A DNA stretch of 40,792 nt, taken from Deltaproteobacteria bacterium (GTDB lineage: Bacteria > Myxococcota > XYA12-FULL-58-9). Below the pieces are notes generated by a model that did no database searches, was not told the DNA's origin, and worked only from the letters and a program-made list of their open reading frames with translations. This document shows, piece after piece, positions 7,273 through 14,515 of the stretch (position 1 is its first letter; each line of letters opens with the position of its first letter). Where the stretch lies: positions 1 through 40,792 of the forward strand of contig JACRCV010000088.1 of the NCBI GenBank assembly GCA_016218825.1, in the 5' to 3' direction. The position numbers and the translations under genes are program-made.

Positions 7273-8955
7273 TCATGCCTCCGCCGGCGGCGCCGGTCGG
7301 CCGAGGAGATACCCTTGCGCCAGCTCGACACCCAGGACGCGCAAGCACTGGAGCTCGTCCTCGGTCTCGACTCCCTCAGCGATCACCTTGGCGTTCATAT
7401 CGTGGGCGAGCTGCAACAACGCTGTCAATAGGGCACGTTTCACGGGGTTGGTCTGGATCGCGGTGATGAGAGAGATGTCCACCTTCAGGTAGTGGGGCCG
7501 CAGCTGCTCGATGCGCTCCAGGCCGGAGTAGCCGGCGCCGACGTCGTCGATCGCCAGCTCGATGCCGAGCTCGGCGTAGGAGCGCAACAGCGGCACCAGC
7601 GTCGCGTTGTTCCGCACGCCGTAGTGCTCCGAGAGCTCGACCACGAGCCTCGAGGTCTCCAACCCCGCGCCCGCCATCGCCGCGGCGAGCCGCTCCGGCC
7701 GCAGGTCGGGGGCGTCGAGGGCCTGGGGCAGGACGTTGACGAACAGCTTGCCCTCCTTGGGCATCCGGGTCGCGAAGTGCAGCGCCTTGGTGCGAAACAC
7801 CCGGTCGAGCTCGACGGAGAGCCCGGTGCGCTCCGCGACCTTCAACAAGAACAGCGGCTGCTCGAACTGGGCGCCGGCCGGGCCGCGGCTCAAGGCCTCG
7901 TAGCCCAGACAGTCGAGGTTGGCGACCACGCGGATCGGCTGAAACACGGTGCGGATGTGGCCCTCGACGATGATCCTCTCCAGCTGGCTGCGACCGGAGA
8001 TGTTGTCGTCGGAGGTCAGCAGGTGGCGGGCGTTGTCGCGCGCCTCGCGCAAGGCGTTCCGCAGCTGGAAGGTGGGCGCGAGGTTCGGGTTGTGGAGCAC
8101 GAAGCCGTGGCCGACGGCGATGCGCGGCCACCAGGTGGTGCTCGGCCGGCGCATGCGCATCACCCGGTTGCCCAGGTCGTCCTGCAGGCGCCGCGCGACC
8201 CCTTCGACGTCGCGGGTGCAGCTCGCCGCCTCTTTGCGCGGCCGCGACAAGAACAGGCAGAAGATCGGGCTCTCGACCTCGTCGACCGCGAGCAGATCGG
8301 CGTCGCGCACCTGGCACCGGCACATCTCCTGGAGGGCGGCGACGAACTGGGCGCGGACGTCGGTGAACACCTCGGGGCCGTAGTCCGCCTGGACGTTCCA
8401 GAGCTCGCTGGCGTCGATGGCGGCGACGCCGAGGCAGCCGTCGCGCTGCAGCCAGGCGCCGACCTCGGCCTCGACCAGGTGCCGGGTCGGCAACGCGATC
8501 GCCTTGTCGAACACCAGCCGGTGGTAGCGATCGTGCTCGGCGTGCAGCCGCTGGCGGAGCTCGGAGAGCTCGACGATGTGGGTGACGACGCGGCGGAACT
8601 CGTCGCTCTTCCAGGGCTTGAGGATGTAAGCGTGGACCTTGCCCTCGTTGATCGCCGCTATCACCCGGTCCTGCGCCGCGTGGCCGGTGATCAGCACCCG
8701 CCCGACCTCGCGATCGTGCGCCGCCACCCGGGTCATGAATTCGAGGCCGTCGATCTCGGGCAGGGTCTGGTCGACGATCACCGCGCAGAAGCGCCGCTCG
8801 CGGACCAGGCGCAGACCCGCCTCGGGCGATGGCGTGGTCACGACCTCGTGGTCGTGACCCAAGAGGCGGTTGCAGAGGTCGAGGATCTCGGGCTCGTCGT
8901 CGACCACCAGTATCGCGGCTTTGCTCTGCTCTGGTGTCGCCGATGCGCTCGCCAC
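7273..8955 (-). CDS. Response regulator with degenerate GGDEF and EAL phosphodiesterase domain
   Basis: A 560-residue protein. The receiver (13-130) has D19/D20, phospho-acceptor D62 and lysine in YILKP. Residues about 145-310 look like a degraded GGDEF domain: ALPTRHLV and DASELWNVQADYG match the fold, but DEVESPIFCLF replaces the catalytic GGDEF. The EAL domain (about 322-555) keeps the expected metal and catalytic residues: EAL (353-355), the asparagine in VNVLP, ELSEH, DDVGAGYSG, KVD, AEGVET and QGY. It should hydrolyse c-di-GMP to pGpG. The GTG start at 8955 has GGAGG seven bases upstream. It is the first gene of the operon and is transcribed divergently from the sigma54 activator. Confidence 0.9.
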   Translation of the reverse strand: MASASATPEQSKAAILVVDDEPEILDLCNRLLGHDHEVVTTPSPEAGLRLVRERRFCAVIVDQTLPEIDGLEFMTRVAAHDREVGRVLITGHAAQDRVIAAINEGKVHAYILKPWKSDEFRRVVTHIVELSELRQRLHAEHDRYHRLVFDKAIALPTRHLVEAEVGAWLQRDGCLGVAAIDASELWNVQADYGPEVFTDVRAQFVAALQEMCRCQVRDADLLAVDEVESPIFCLFLSRPRKEAASCTRDVEGVARRLQDDLGNRVMRMRRPSTTWWPRIAVGHGFVLHNPNLAPTFQLRNALREARDNARHLLTSDDNISGRSQLERIIVEGHIRTVFQPIRVVANLDCLGYEALSRGPAGAQFEQPLFLLKVAERTGLSVELDRVFRTKALHFATRMPKEGKLFVNVLPQALDAPDLRPERLAAAMAGAGLETSRLVVELSEHYGVRNNATLVPLLRSYAELGIELAIDDVGAGYSGLERIEQLRPHYLKVDISLITAIQTNPVKRALLTALLQLAHDMNAKVIAEGVETEDELQCLRVLGVELAQGYLLGRPAPPAEA

Positions 8956-8998
8956 AAAACAACCTCCGACCGTAGCTTGCTACCAAAACTCCGGGGCG

Positions 8999-9027
8999 GC
9001 AATAACAGATAGAAAACCGTGTGGCAA
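8999..9027 (-). promoter_or_regulatory. Possible sigma70 promoter for the c-di-GMP operon
   Basis: On the minus strand TTGCCA (9027-9022) and TATTGC (9004-8999) are spaced by 17 bases, which would start transcription near 8992 and leave a 37-base leader. The -10 box is poor (three of six matches), so this is only a candidate. It lies in the 180-base divergent region shared with the sigma54 activator gene. Confidence 0.25.
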
Positions 9028-9135
9028 CCGAGAGATCCCCGGGGCGGACCCTCGAACGCGCCTGCCGGACCCGACGCTACAGTGGCCCGAACTCGGGCTT
9101 GCATTGCCCCAGGTCTCCCGGCAGAGTTGCACCCC

Positions 9136-10872
9136 ATGGGAACCGGGATGGGAGATCGTCCCTGGGTTCTCGCCGTCGACGACGAGCGCGAGAACCTGGA
9201 CTTGGTCGAGCGCGCGCTGCGCGGGGTCTGCAACGTCACCTGCTTCGATCGCCCGCGCGAGGCGCTGGACGCGATGGACGTGGGCCACTACGACCTCATC
9301 CTCGCCGACCAGAAGATGCCGGATGTCACCGGCGTCACGCTGCTCGAGCGAGCCCGCAGCAGCCAGCCGCGGGCTCGGCGGGTAATCCTCAGTGCTTTTG
9401 CGGACGTACCTGACCTTCTCCTCGCCATCAACCTCGGCCAGATCCACCGCTACATCCAGAAGCCCGTCCGTCCCGAGCAGTTGGTGGCCTGCGTGGAGGC
9501 CCTCACCGCGGGGACCACACGCGAACAGGGAGTGTGCGCTCTGGTGGTGGACGACCCCGCCCAAGCCCGAGACCTCTGCGAGCCGCTGGCCGCGGTCCTC
9601 GGGATGGCGGTGCGTCCGTGTACGGAGCTGGCGCCGGCCGCGAACCTGCGGCTGGCGTTGTTCCTCGACCGCTGTTCACCCCGAGACCTGGAGCCCATTG
9701 CCCGGGGGCTGGGTGGCGCCGACCGCGAGCTGGCGCTGTTCGTCACCGTTCCATCCGGCGCGGTCGAGGATGCGGCCGTGTACCTGAGGGCGGGCGCCGA
9801 CGACGTCATCTGGAGTCCGGTCAGTCCCGAGGAGGTCGCCTTGCGCTTCGGCACCTGGCGGGCCCGGCGCGACGCAGAGATCGAGGCCCGGCGGCTGCGG
9901 GCCGAGCTGCTTCGGGAACAACGCTTCTGCGACATCATCGGCCAGTCGGCGAGCATGCGCGCGGTGTTCGATCTGGTGGAGCGGGTGGGTCCGTCCGACA
10001 GCACGGTGTTGATCGACGGCGAGACCGGCAGCGGCAAGGAGCTCGTGGCTCGCGCCCTCCACGCGGTCAGCATGCGGCGGGAAAACGCCTTCGTGGCGGT
10101 CAACCTCTCTGCGCTGCCGGAGAGCCTGGTGGAGGCCGAGCTCTTCGGGCACGAGGCCGGCGCCTTCACCGGCGCCAGCGGCGTCCGCATCGGCCGCCTG
10201 GAGGCAGCCGACGGCGGGACGCTCTTCCTCGACGAGATCGGCGACCTCCCCATGGCGTTGCAGGTCAAGCTGCTGCGGGTGCTGGAGGACCGGTCCTACG
10301 AGCGCTTGGGCTCGTCTCGCACCCGAAGCGCCACGTTCCGCCTGGTGGGTGCCACGCACCGCGATCTCGATCAGATGGTCGCGGAGGGCACGTTCCGCGA
10401 GGATCTCTACTATCGGCTCAACGTGGTCCAGATAACCCTGCCGCCGCTGCGCGAGCGTCGCGAGGACATCGACCCCCTCGCCGAGTACTTCTTGCGGCGT
10501 TTCTGTGACCGCGCCGGTCTGCGGGAGGTCACGTTGAGCGAGGCGGCGCTCGCCGAGCTGCGCGAGCACGCCTGGCCCGGCAACGTACGCGAGCTGCAGC
10601 ACGTGATCGAGCGTGCCGTGGCGCTCAGCCGCGACGGCGAGACCATCGGCACCGGTTTGGTCCAGCCACGGGCGGCGCGCCGCACCTTCCGACTCATGGT
10701 GAACGATCCGTTGACCCAGGAGCGCGGTCTCGACGAGCTGGTGAACGACGTCGAGAAGATGGTCCTCACCGAGGCCATGCAGCGGTTCGCCGGCAACCAG
10801 ACCGCGGTGGCCCACAAGCTCAAGCTGCCGCGGGGGACCCTCCGCAGCCGCCTCAAGAAACACGGTCTCTGA
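9136..10872 (+). CDS. Sigma54 enhancer-binding protein with tandem receivers (NtrC family)
   Basis: A 578-residue activator of sigma54 RNA polymerase. The first receiver (8-125) has DD at 15-16, D58 in LILADQKMP and lysine in YIQKP. A second receiver-like domain (132-245) has LVVDD but SP where KP is expected, so it is probably non-catalytic. The AAA+ domain (about 264-505) has Walker A GETGSGKE (295-302), GAFTGA (342-347, the sigma54 contact loop), Walker B GTLFLDEIGD (361-370) and REDLYYRLNV. A Fis-type helix-turn-helix is at 550-575. The start is ATG 9136; ATG 9148 is an equally good alternative with GGGA upstream. Its likely targets are the palindromes and -24/-12 promoter immediately downstream at 10909-11033. 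Confidence 0.92.
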   Translation: MGTGMGDRPWVLAVDDERENLDLVERALRGVCNVTCFDRPREALDAMDVGHYDLILADQKMPDVTGVTLLERARSSQPRARRVILSAFADVPDLLLAINLGQIHRYIQKPVRPEQLVACVEALTAGTTREQGVCALVVDDPAQARDLCEPLAAVLGMAVRPCTELAPAANLRLALFLDRCSPRDLEPIARGLGGADRELALFVTVPSGAVEDAAVYLRAGADDVIWSPVSPEEVALRFGTWRARRDAEIEARRLRAELLREQRFCDIIGQSASMRAVFDLVERVGPSDSTVLIDGETGSGKELVARALHAVSMRRENAFVAVNLSALPESLVEAELFGHEAGAFTGASGVRIGRLEAADGGTLFLDEIGDLPMALQVKLLRVLEDRSYERLGSSRTRSATFRLVGATHRDLDQMVAEGTFREDLYYRLNVVQITLPPLRERREDIDPLAEYFLRRFCDRAGLREVTLSEAALAELREHAWPGNVRELQHVIERAVALSRDGETIGTGLVQPRAARRTFRLMVNDPLTQERGLDELVNDVEKMVLTEAMQRFAGNQTAVAHKLKLPRGTLRSRLKKHGL

Positions 10873-10908
10873 GCCCCGACGTCGACGCCCTGGACCCGGC
10901 CCGACACC

Positions 10909-10943
10909 GGCGAGCTTTCGCCCGGGGTGGCGATATTTCGCCA
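10909..10943 (+). promoter_or_regulatory. Tandem palindromes GGCGA-N4-TCGCC, probable activator sites
   Basis: Two inverted repeats with the same half-sites lie side by side: GGCGAGCTTTCGCC (10909-10922) and TGGCGATATTTCGCCA (10928-10943). Their centres are 20 bases apart, about two helical turns, and sit about 108 and 128 bases upstream of the predicted sigma54 start near 11044. This is the usual position and phasing for enhancer sites of an NtrC-type activator, whose gene ends at 10872. Which protein binds is inference. Confidence 0.6.
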
Positions 10944-11017
10944 GTCAACGTGGCCGCGGACCGTCAGTTCGTCCGGCAACTGCCTGAAATCTGGTGACTG
11001 AGGACCCGGCCTCGCGC

Positions 11018-11033
11018 TGGCCCGTATCGTGCA
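11018..11033 (+). promoter_or_regulatory. Sigma54 (-24/-12) promoter
   Basis: TGGCCCGTATCGTGCA matches the consensus TGGCACG-N4-TTGCW at 10 of 12 defined positions. The invariant GG (11019-11020) and GC (11031-11032) have the required 10-base spacing. Transcription should begin near 11044, leaving about 50 bases of leader with GGAGG before the ATG at 11096. It serves the TRAP-type binding lipoprotein and lies between an activator gene and its palindromes on one side and the target on the other. Confidence 0.65.
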
Positions 11034-11095
11034 CATGGTCCCCTGTCGCGCAAAGCAAGCGCCTGAGCTCAATCTGGAACCCGGAGGAGATGCGG

Positions 11096-12505
11096 ATGCG
11101 CAAGTATCACACTCTGCTGGTGGGATGTTTGGCTGCGAGCGCCTGCGGCATGGGCGAGGTGTCGATCGAGGGCGGCGCGCCCACGGAGACCAAGAGCGCG
11201 GTGTCGAGCACCGTCACGATCCCGATGCGCGTCTTCAGCGCCTCGCCGAGCCTGGGTGCCAAGGCGACGAGCGTCAGCGATCCAGCGGATCCGAAATACG
11301 GCGCCCTGATGGTGTTCTTGGAGAAAGTGCAAGCCTACTCCGGCGGCGAGGTCGCGTTCTCGATGGCCAATTGGGCAGCGACGGCGCCGAACACCGTCCT
11401 CAAGCAGGTCGGCGTCAACGGCGATCCGACCGCGACCGGTGTGCCCCGAGACGCGGCGTACGACAACGGCGGCGTGCTGAATAGCGTCTGGGGTTTCGTC
11501 TACAACTCCACGCCCTTCGGCCTGGAGTTCGAAGACATGGTCCGTTTCCTCTATGAGGGTGGGGGCTTGGCCCTCGCCCAGTCGCTCTTGGACGGCCGCG
11601 GCCTGAACGTCAAGATCCTCCCGGTCGTCGGCAGCAACCCCCAGGGCTCGGGGTACTTCAAGGCGCCCATCGGCAAGGTGAAGTGTCACGGCGAGCGCGA
11701 CTGCAAGGAGGTCGAAGGGATCGGGCTGGAGGGTCTGTGCCAGACAGGCTGGATCTTCCGCTATCTGCCGCCGGCGCAGGACGTGGTGGCCAGAGCCTGC
11801 AACCAGTTGGTGGCGGAGGGCGTGATCCCGGCGAAGAACATCAGCTTCGTGGCGTCGATCCCGGGACAAACAGTGCTGCGCTCGGTCCAGCTGGGCACGG
11901 TGACAGCGTTCGAGTTTGCCACGGCCCTCGACGACTACGATCCGCCCACGGCCGGCGCCGGTTTCTTCCCGCCGCTCACCGCGAGCCCGATCCCGTCCAC
12001 GTCCCAGAATCCGGGCCACAAGGGGCTGAGATTCGCCCACTACCCCTCGTGGCACCAGCCGTTCTTCACCGGCTATATCTTGTTGAACAAGAGCGCCGTT
12101 TGGGACGCGCTGACGCCGGAGCAGCAGACTGCCGTCGAGAACGCCGCGCATGACGCGCTCATCGAGAGCTTCGGCGCGAGCGGCAGCGCCCAGTGCGGCG
12201 CGCTCGCCAACATCCTCGACCACAACGACGGCCAGGTGCAGCTCGACCTCAACGGCAACCCGATCCTCGTCGACGGCGAGCCGGTCTCCGCCGACATGGT
12301 GTTGACGCAGTGGCCGAAGGACGCCCTGGTTCGGCTGCAGGCCGCGACTCAAGCCCACCTCGAGGCGCTCAAGGGTGGCGCGATCCCCACCGCCGATCAG
12401 GCCGAATACGCGATCGTCCTCGCCGCCCTGCGTAGCTTCATGGCCGACACCGGTTTCCAGTGGAAGGCGGGAAAGTTCCCGAAGCAGGAGTGTCACCTGA
12501 AGTAG
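11096..12505 (+). CDS. TRAP-type substrate-binding lipoprotein (DctP family, TakP-like)
   Basis: A 469-residue exported binding protein. The signal peptide ends at ASAC (C17), a plausible but not ideal lipobox; residue +2 is Gly, with no inner-membrane-retention Asp. The mature part matches the DctP family branch that includes the alpha-keto-acid-binding TakP and lactate-binding proteins: STPFGLEFEDM with a YEGGGL stretch, WIFRYLPPAQD (the Arg that holds the carboxylate in the family), HYPSWHQP and VWDALTPEQQTAVENAA. It is longer than the usual 330-370 residues, with a Cys-bearing insertion (KVKCHGERDCK). ATG 11096 lies 8 bases after GGAGG; ATG 11090 is too close. It is a paralogue of the protein at 22543-23871. 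No DctQ/DctM permease is nearby. Confidence 0.78.
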   Translation: MRKYHTLLVGCLAASACGMGEVSIEGGAPTETKSAVSSTVTIPMRVFSASPSLGAKATSVSDPADPKYGALMVFLEKVQAYSGGEVAFSMANWAATAPNTVLKQVGVNGDPTATGVPRDAAYDNGGVLNSVWGFVYNSTPFGLEFEDMVRFLYEGGGLALAQSLLDGRGLNVKILPVVGSNPQGSGYFKAPIGKVKCHGERDCKEVEGIGLEGLCQTGWIFRYLPPAQDVVARACNQLVAEGVIPAKNISFVASIPGQTVLRSVQLGTVTAFEFATALDDYDPPTAGAGFFPPLTASPIPSTSQNPGHKGLRFAHYPSWHQPFFTGYILLNKSAVWDALTPEQQTAVENAAHDALIESFGASGSAQCGALANILDHNDGQVQLDLNGNPILVDGEPVSADMVLTQWPKDALVRLQAATQAHLEALKGGAIPTADQAEYAIVLAALRSFMADTGFQWKAGKFPKQECHLK

Positions 12506-12524
12506 CAGCCGACCAGGCATCGAC

Positions 12525-12566
12525 CGCTGACGCTCGCGGCAGGCATCTTGAGCCGGGGCGTCAGCG
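12525..12566. terminator. Stem-loop between convergent genes
   Basis: CGCTGACGC (12525-12533) and GCGTCAGCG (12558-12566) form a perfect 9-base stem, with a further GGC/GCC pairing inside the loop. It sits 20 bases after the stop of the binding-protein gene and about 100 bases beyond the fumarase stop on the other strand, so it could end transcripts from both. There is no T-tract, so intrinsic termination is uncertain. Confidence 0.4.
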
Positions 12567-12576
12567 ACGCCCGCCC

Positions 12577-12600
12577 CCGACACCGACACCGACACCGACC
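12577..12600. repeat. Short tandem repeat (CCGACA)n
   Basis: Hexamer CCGACA repeated about four times in the intergenic gap between convergent genes. It is non-coding in this context and may vary in copy number by slippage. I see no further function. Confidence 0.6.
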
Positions 12601-12664
12601 GCTGACCGTCCGCGACCGCGATCCGGATCCGGCTCTCGAGAGACGTGCGACGCAGCGCGCCGGG

Positions 12665-14272
12665 CTACAGCATCTTGAAGAAGTCGTTCCCCTTGTCGTC
12701 CACGAGGATCACCGCGGGGAAGTCCACCACCTCGATCTCGAAGAACGCCTCCATGCCGAGCTCCGGGTACTCGAGCACCCGAATGCTCTTGACGTGCTCG
12801 CTCGCCAGCAGCGCGGCCACCCCGCCGATGGTCCCGAGATAGAACCCGCCGTGCTTCTTGCAGGCATCGGTCACCGCCTGTGACCGATTGCCCTTGCCGA
12901 TCATGATCATCGAGCCCCCGTGCGACTGGAAGAGATCGACGAACGAGTCCATGCGCGAGGAGCTCGTCGGCCCCAGAGAGCCCGAGGGCATGCCCTTGGG
13001 GGTGCGGGCCGGGCCGGCGTACAGGATCGGATGATCCTTGACGTAGTCGGGCAGCCCGCGGCCGGATTCGAGGCGCTCCTTCGCCTTGGCGTGTGCCATG
13101 TCCCGCGCCACGACCACCTTGCCGCTCAGGGCCAGTCGCGTCTTGACCGCGTGCTTGCTGAGGTCGGCGAGGATCGCCGGCATCGGCCGGTTGAGATCGA
13201 TCTTCACCGCGGCGGCGTGCTCCTGCTGGGCGTTTGCCGGCAGCCAGCGCGCCGGCTGTCGGTCGAGCTTCTCGAGCCAGATCCCCTGATCGTTGATCTT
13301 GGCGCGGGCGTTGCGGTGCGCCGAGCACGAGACGCCCATGCCGATGGGGCACGACGCGCCGTGACGCGGGAGGCGGATCACCCGAACGTCGTGGGCGAAG
13401 TGCTTGCCGCCGAACTGCGCGCCGATCCCCAGCGCCTGCGACGCCCGCCACAGCTGCTCTTCGAGCTCGAGGTCGCGGAAGGCCTGCCCGGTCTCGTTGC
13501 CGCTCTGCGGCAGGGTGTCGAGATAGCCCGCCGCCGCCAGCTTCACGGTCTTGAGACAGGCCTCGGGGCTCGTGCCGCCGATGACCACCGCCATGTGGTT
13601 CGGCGGGCAGGCCGCGGTGCTGAAGCCTTTGGTCTTCTCGACGAGATAGGGCAGCAGGTTCTTCGGGGTGAGGAGGGCCTTGCTCTCCTGGAAGAGGTAC
13701 GTCTTGTTGGAGGAGCCGCCGCCTTTGGCGAGGAACAAGAACTCGTACTCGCGGCCACTGCCCGCGGCGATGTCGATCTGCGGCGGCAGGTTGTTGCCGG
13801 TGTTCTTCTCCTCGTACAAGGTGAGGGCCGCGGTCTGGGAGTGGCGCAAGGCGTCGGTCGCCCACGTCTCCCACACCCCGCGGGTCAACGCCTCGGCGTC
13901 GTCGGCAGCGGTGAGCACGTACTGGCCCTTGCGGGCGATGATCGTGGCGGTGCCGGTATCCTGGCACAGGGGCAGGACCTCCCGGGACGCGACGACCGCG
14001 TTCTTCAACAGCGCCAGCGCCACGAACTTGTCGTTGGCGGTCGCTTCGACATCGTTCAAGATCTCGGCCAGCTGGGCGTTGTGACTCGCGCGTTGGAAGA
14101 AGGCGATGTCATGGAAGGCGCGCCTCGCGAGCAGCGTCAGCGCCTCGTCGTCGACCGCGAGGAACGCCCGTCCACCCAGAGTCTCGGAACGAACGTGCTC
14201 CGCCGTCAGGAGCTCGTACTCGGTGCGGTCGGGCCCCAGCTGCATCGGCGGGTAGTACCTGAACTCTGCCAT
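12665..14272 (-). CDS. fumA: Class I fumarate hydratase, Fe-S dependent
   Basis: A 535-residue homodimer-type fumarase that interconverts fumarate and malate in the TCA cycle. C103 (PLCQDTGTA), C222 (AACPPNHM) and C316 (GVSCSAH) match the three [4Fe-4S] ligands of E. coli FumA with a constant two-residue offset. Both halves (alpha about 1-350, beta about 360-535, with GPTSSSRMD and KGNRSQAV) are fused, as in FumA/FumB. Length is normal. The ATG at 14272 has GGAAGGAC upstream; the frame extends 13 codons further without homology. It is the only minus-strand gene between 9 and 25.7 kb, flanked by binding-protein and TonB-receptor genes. L(+)-tartrate dehydratase is a related activity, but the fused form favours fumarase. 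Confidence 0.95.
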   Translation of the reverse strand: MAEFRYYPPMQLGPDRTEYELLTAEHVRSETLGGRAFLAVDDEALTLLARRAFHDIAFFQRASHNAQLAEILNDVEATANDKFVALALLKNAVVASREVLPLCQDTGTATIIARKGQYVLTAADDAEALTRGVWETWATDALRHSQTAALTLYEEKNTGNNLPPQIDIAAGSGREYEFLFLAKGGGSSNKTYLFQESKALLTPKNLLPYLVEKTKGFSTAACPPNHMAVVIGGTSPEACLKTVKLAAAGYLDTLPQSGNETGQAFRDLELEEQLWRASQALGIGAQFGGKHFAHDVRVIRLPRHGASCPIGMGVSCSAHRNARAKINDQGIWLEKLDRQPARWLPANAQQEHAAAVKIDLNRPMPAILADLSKHAVKTRLALSGKVVVARDMAHAKAKERLESGRGLPDYVKDHPILYAGPARTPKGMPSGSLGPTSSSRMDSFVDLFQSHGGSMIMIGKGNRSQAVTDACKKHGGFYLGTIGGVAALLASEHVKSIRVLEYPELGMEAFFEIEVVDFPAVILVDDKGNDFFKML

Positions 14273-14384
14273 GGCCGTCCTTCCCTCGAGGGTGTTGTCG
14301 CGTGCTCGCACGAGGGTTGTAGCACCAATCGCGCGGCGTCAGAAGTCGAGGCTGCCGCCCGCGGCCCTACCGCGAAACAGGGTC

Positions 14385-14413
14385 TTGCAGTCAACTTTCG
14401 ACCCGACTATTCT
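14385..14413 (+). promoter_or_regulatory. Sigma70-type promoter for the TonB-dependent receptor
   Basis: TTGCAG (14385-14390) and TATTCT (14408-14413) are spaced by 17 bases. Transcription would begin near 14420 with a leader of about 95 bases, containing an imperfect G/C hairpin (about 14451-14482) before GAGGAG and the GTG start. No Fur-like box is evident. The rest of the 14273-14515 divergent gap shows nothing else I can name. Confidence 0.45.
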
Positions 14414-14515
14414 CCGCCGCCAGAAGAGACGCCATGGGATGGATTGAACATACGGCCGCCCAGTTTCTTGGGGGGCGGGCCAGCTCGCCGGCGCGACCCG
14501 GGCTGAGGAGACAAA

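Noticed and set aside
12577-12600. CCGACA repeats as a possible CRISPR or regulatory array
   Set aside because: Only about four six-base units with no spacers; a simple sequence repeat.
14280-14330. CGTGC/GCACG inverted repeat and weak -35/-10 (TTCTGA-17-TACAAC) upstream of fumA
   Set aside because: The -35 matches at only three positions and the repeat is short; not strong enough to report as a promoter or operator.
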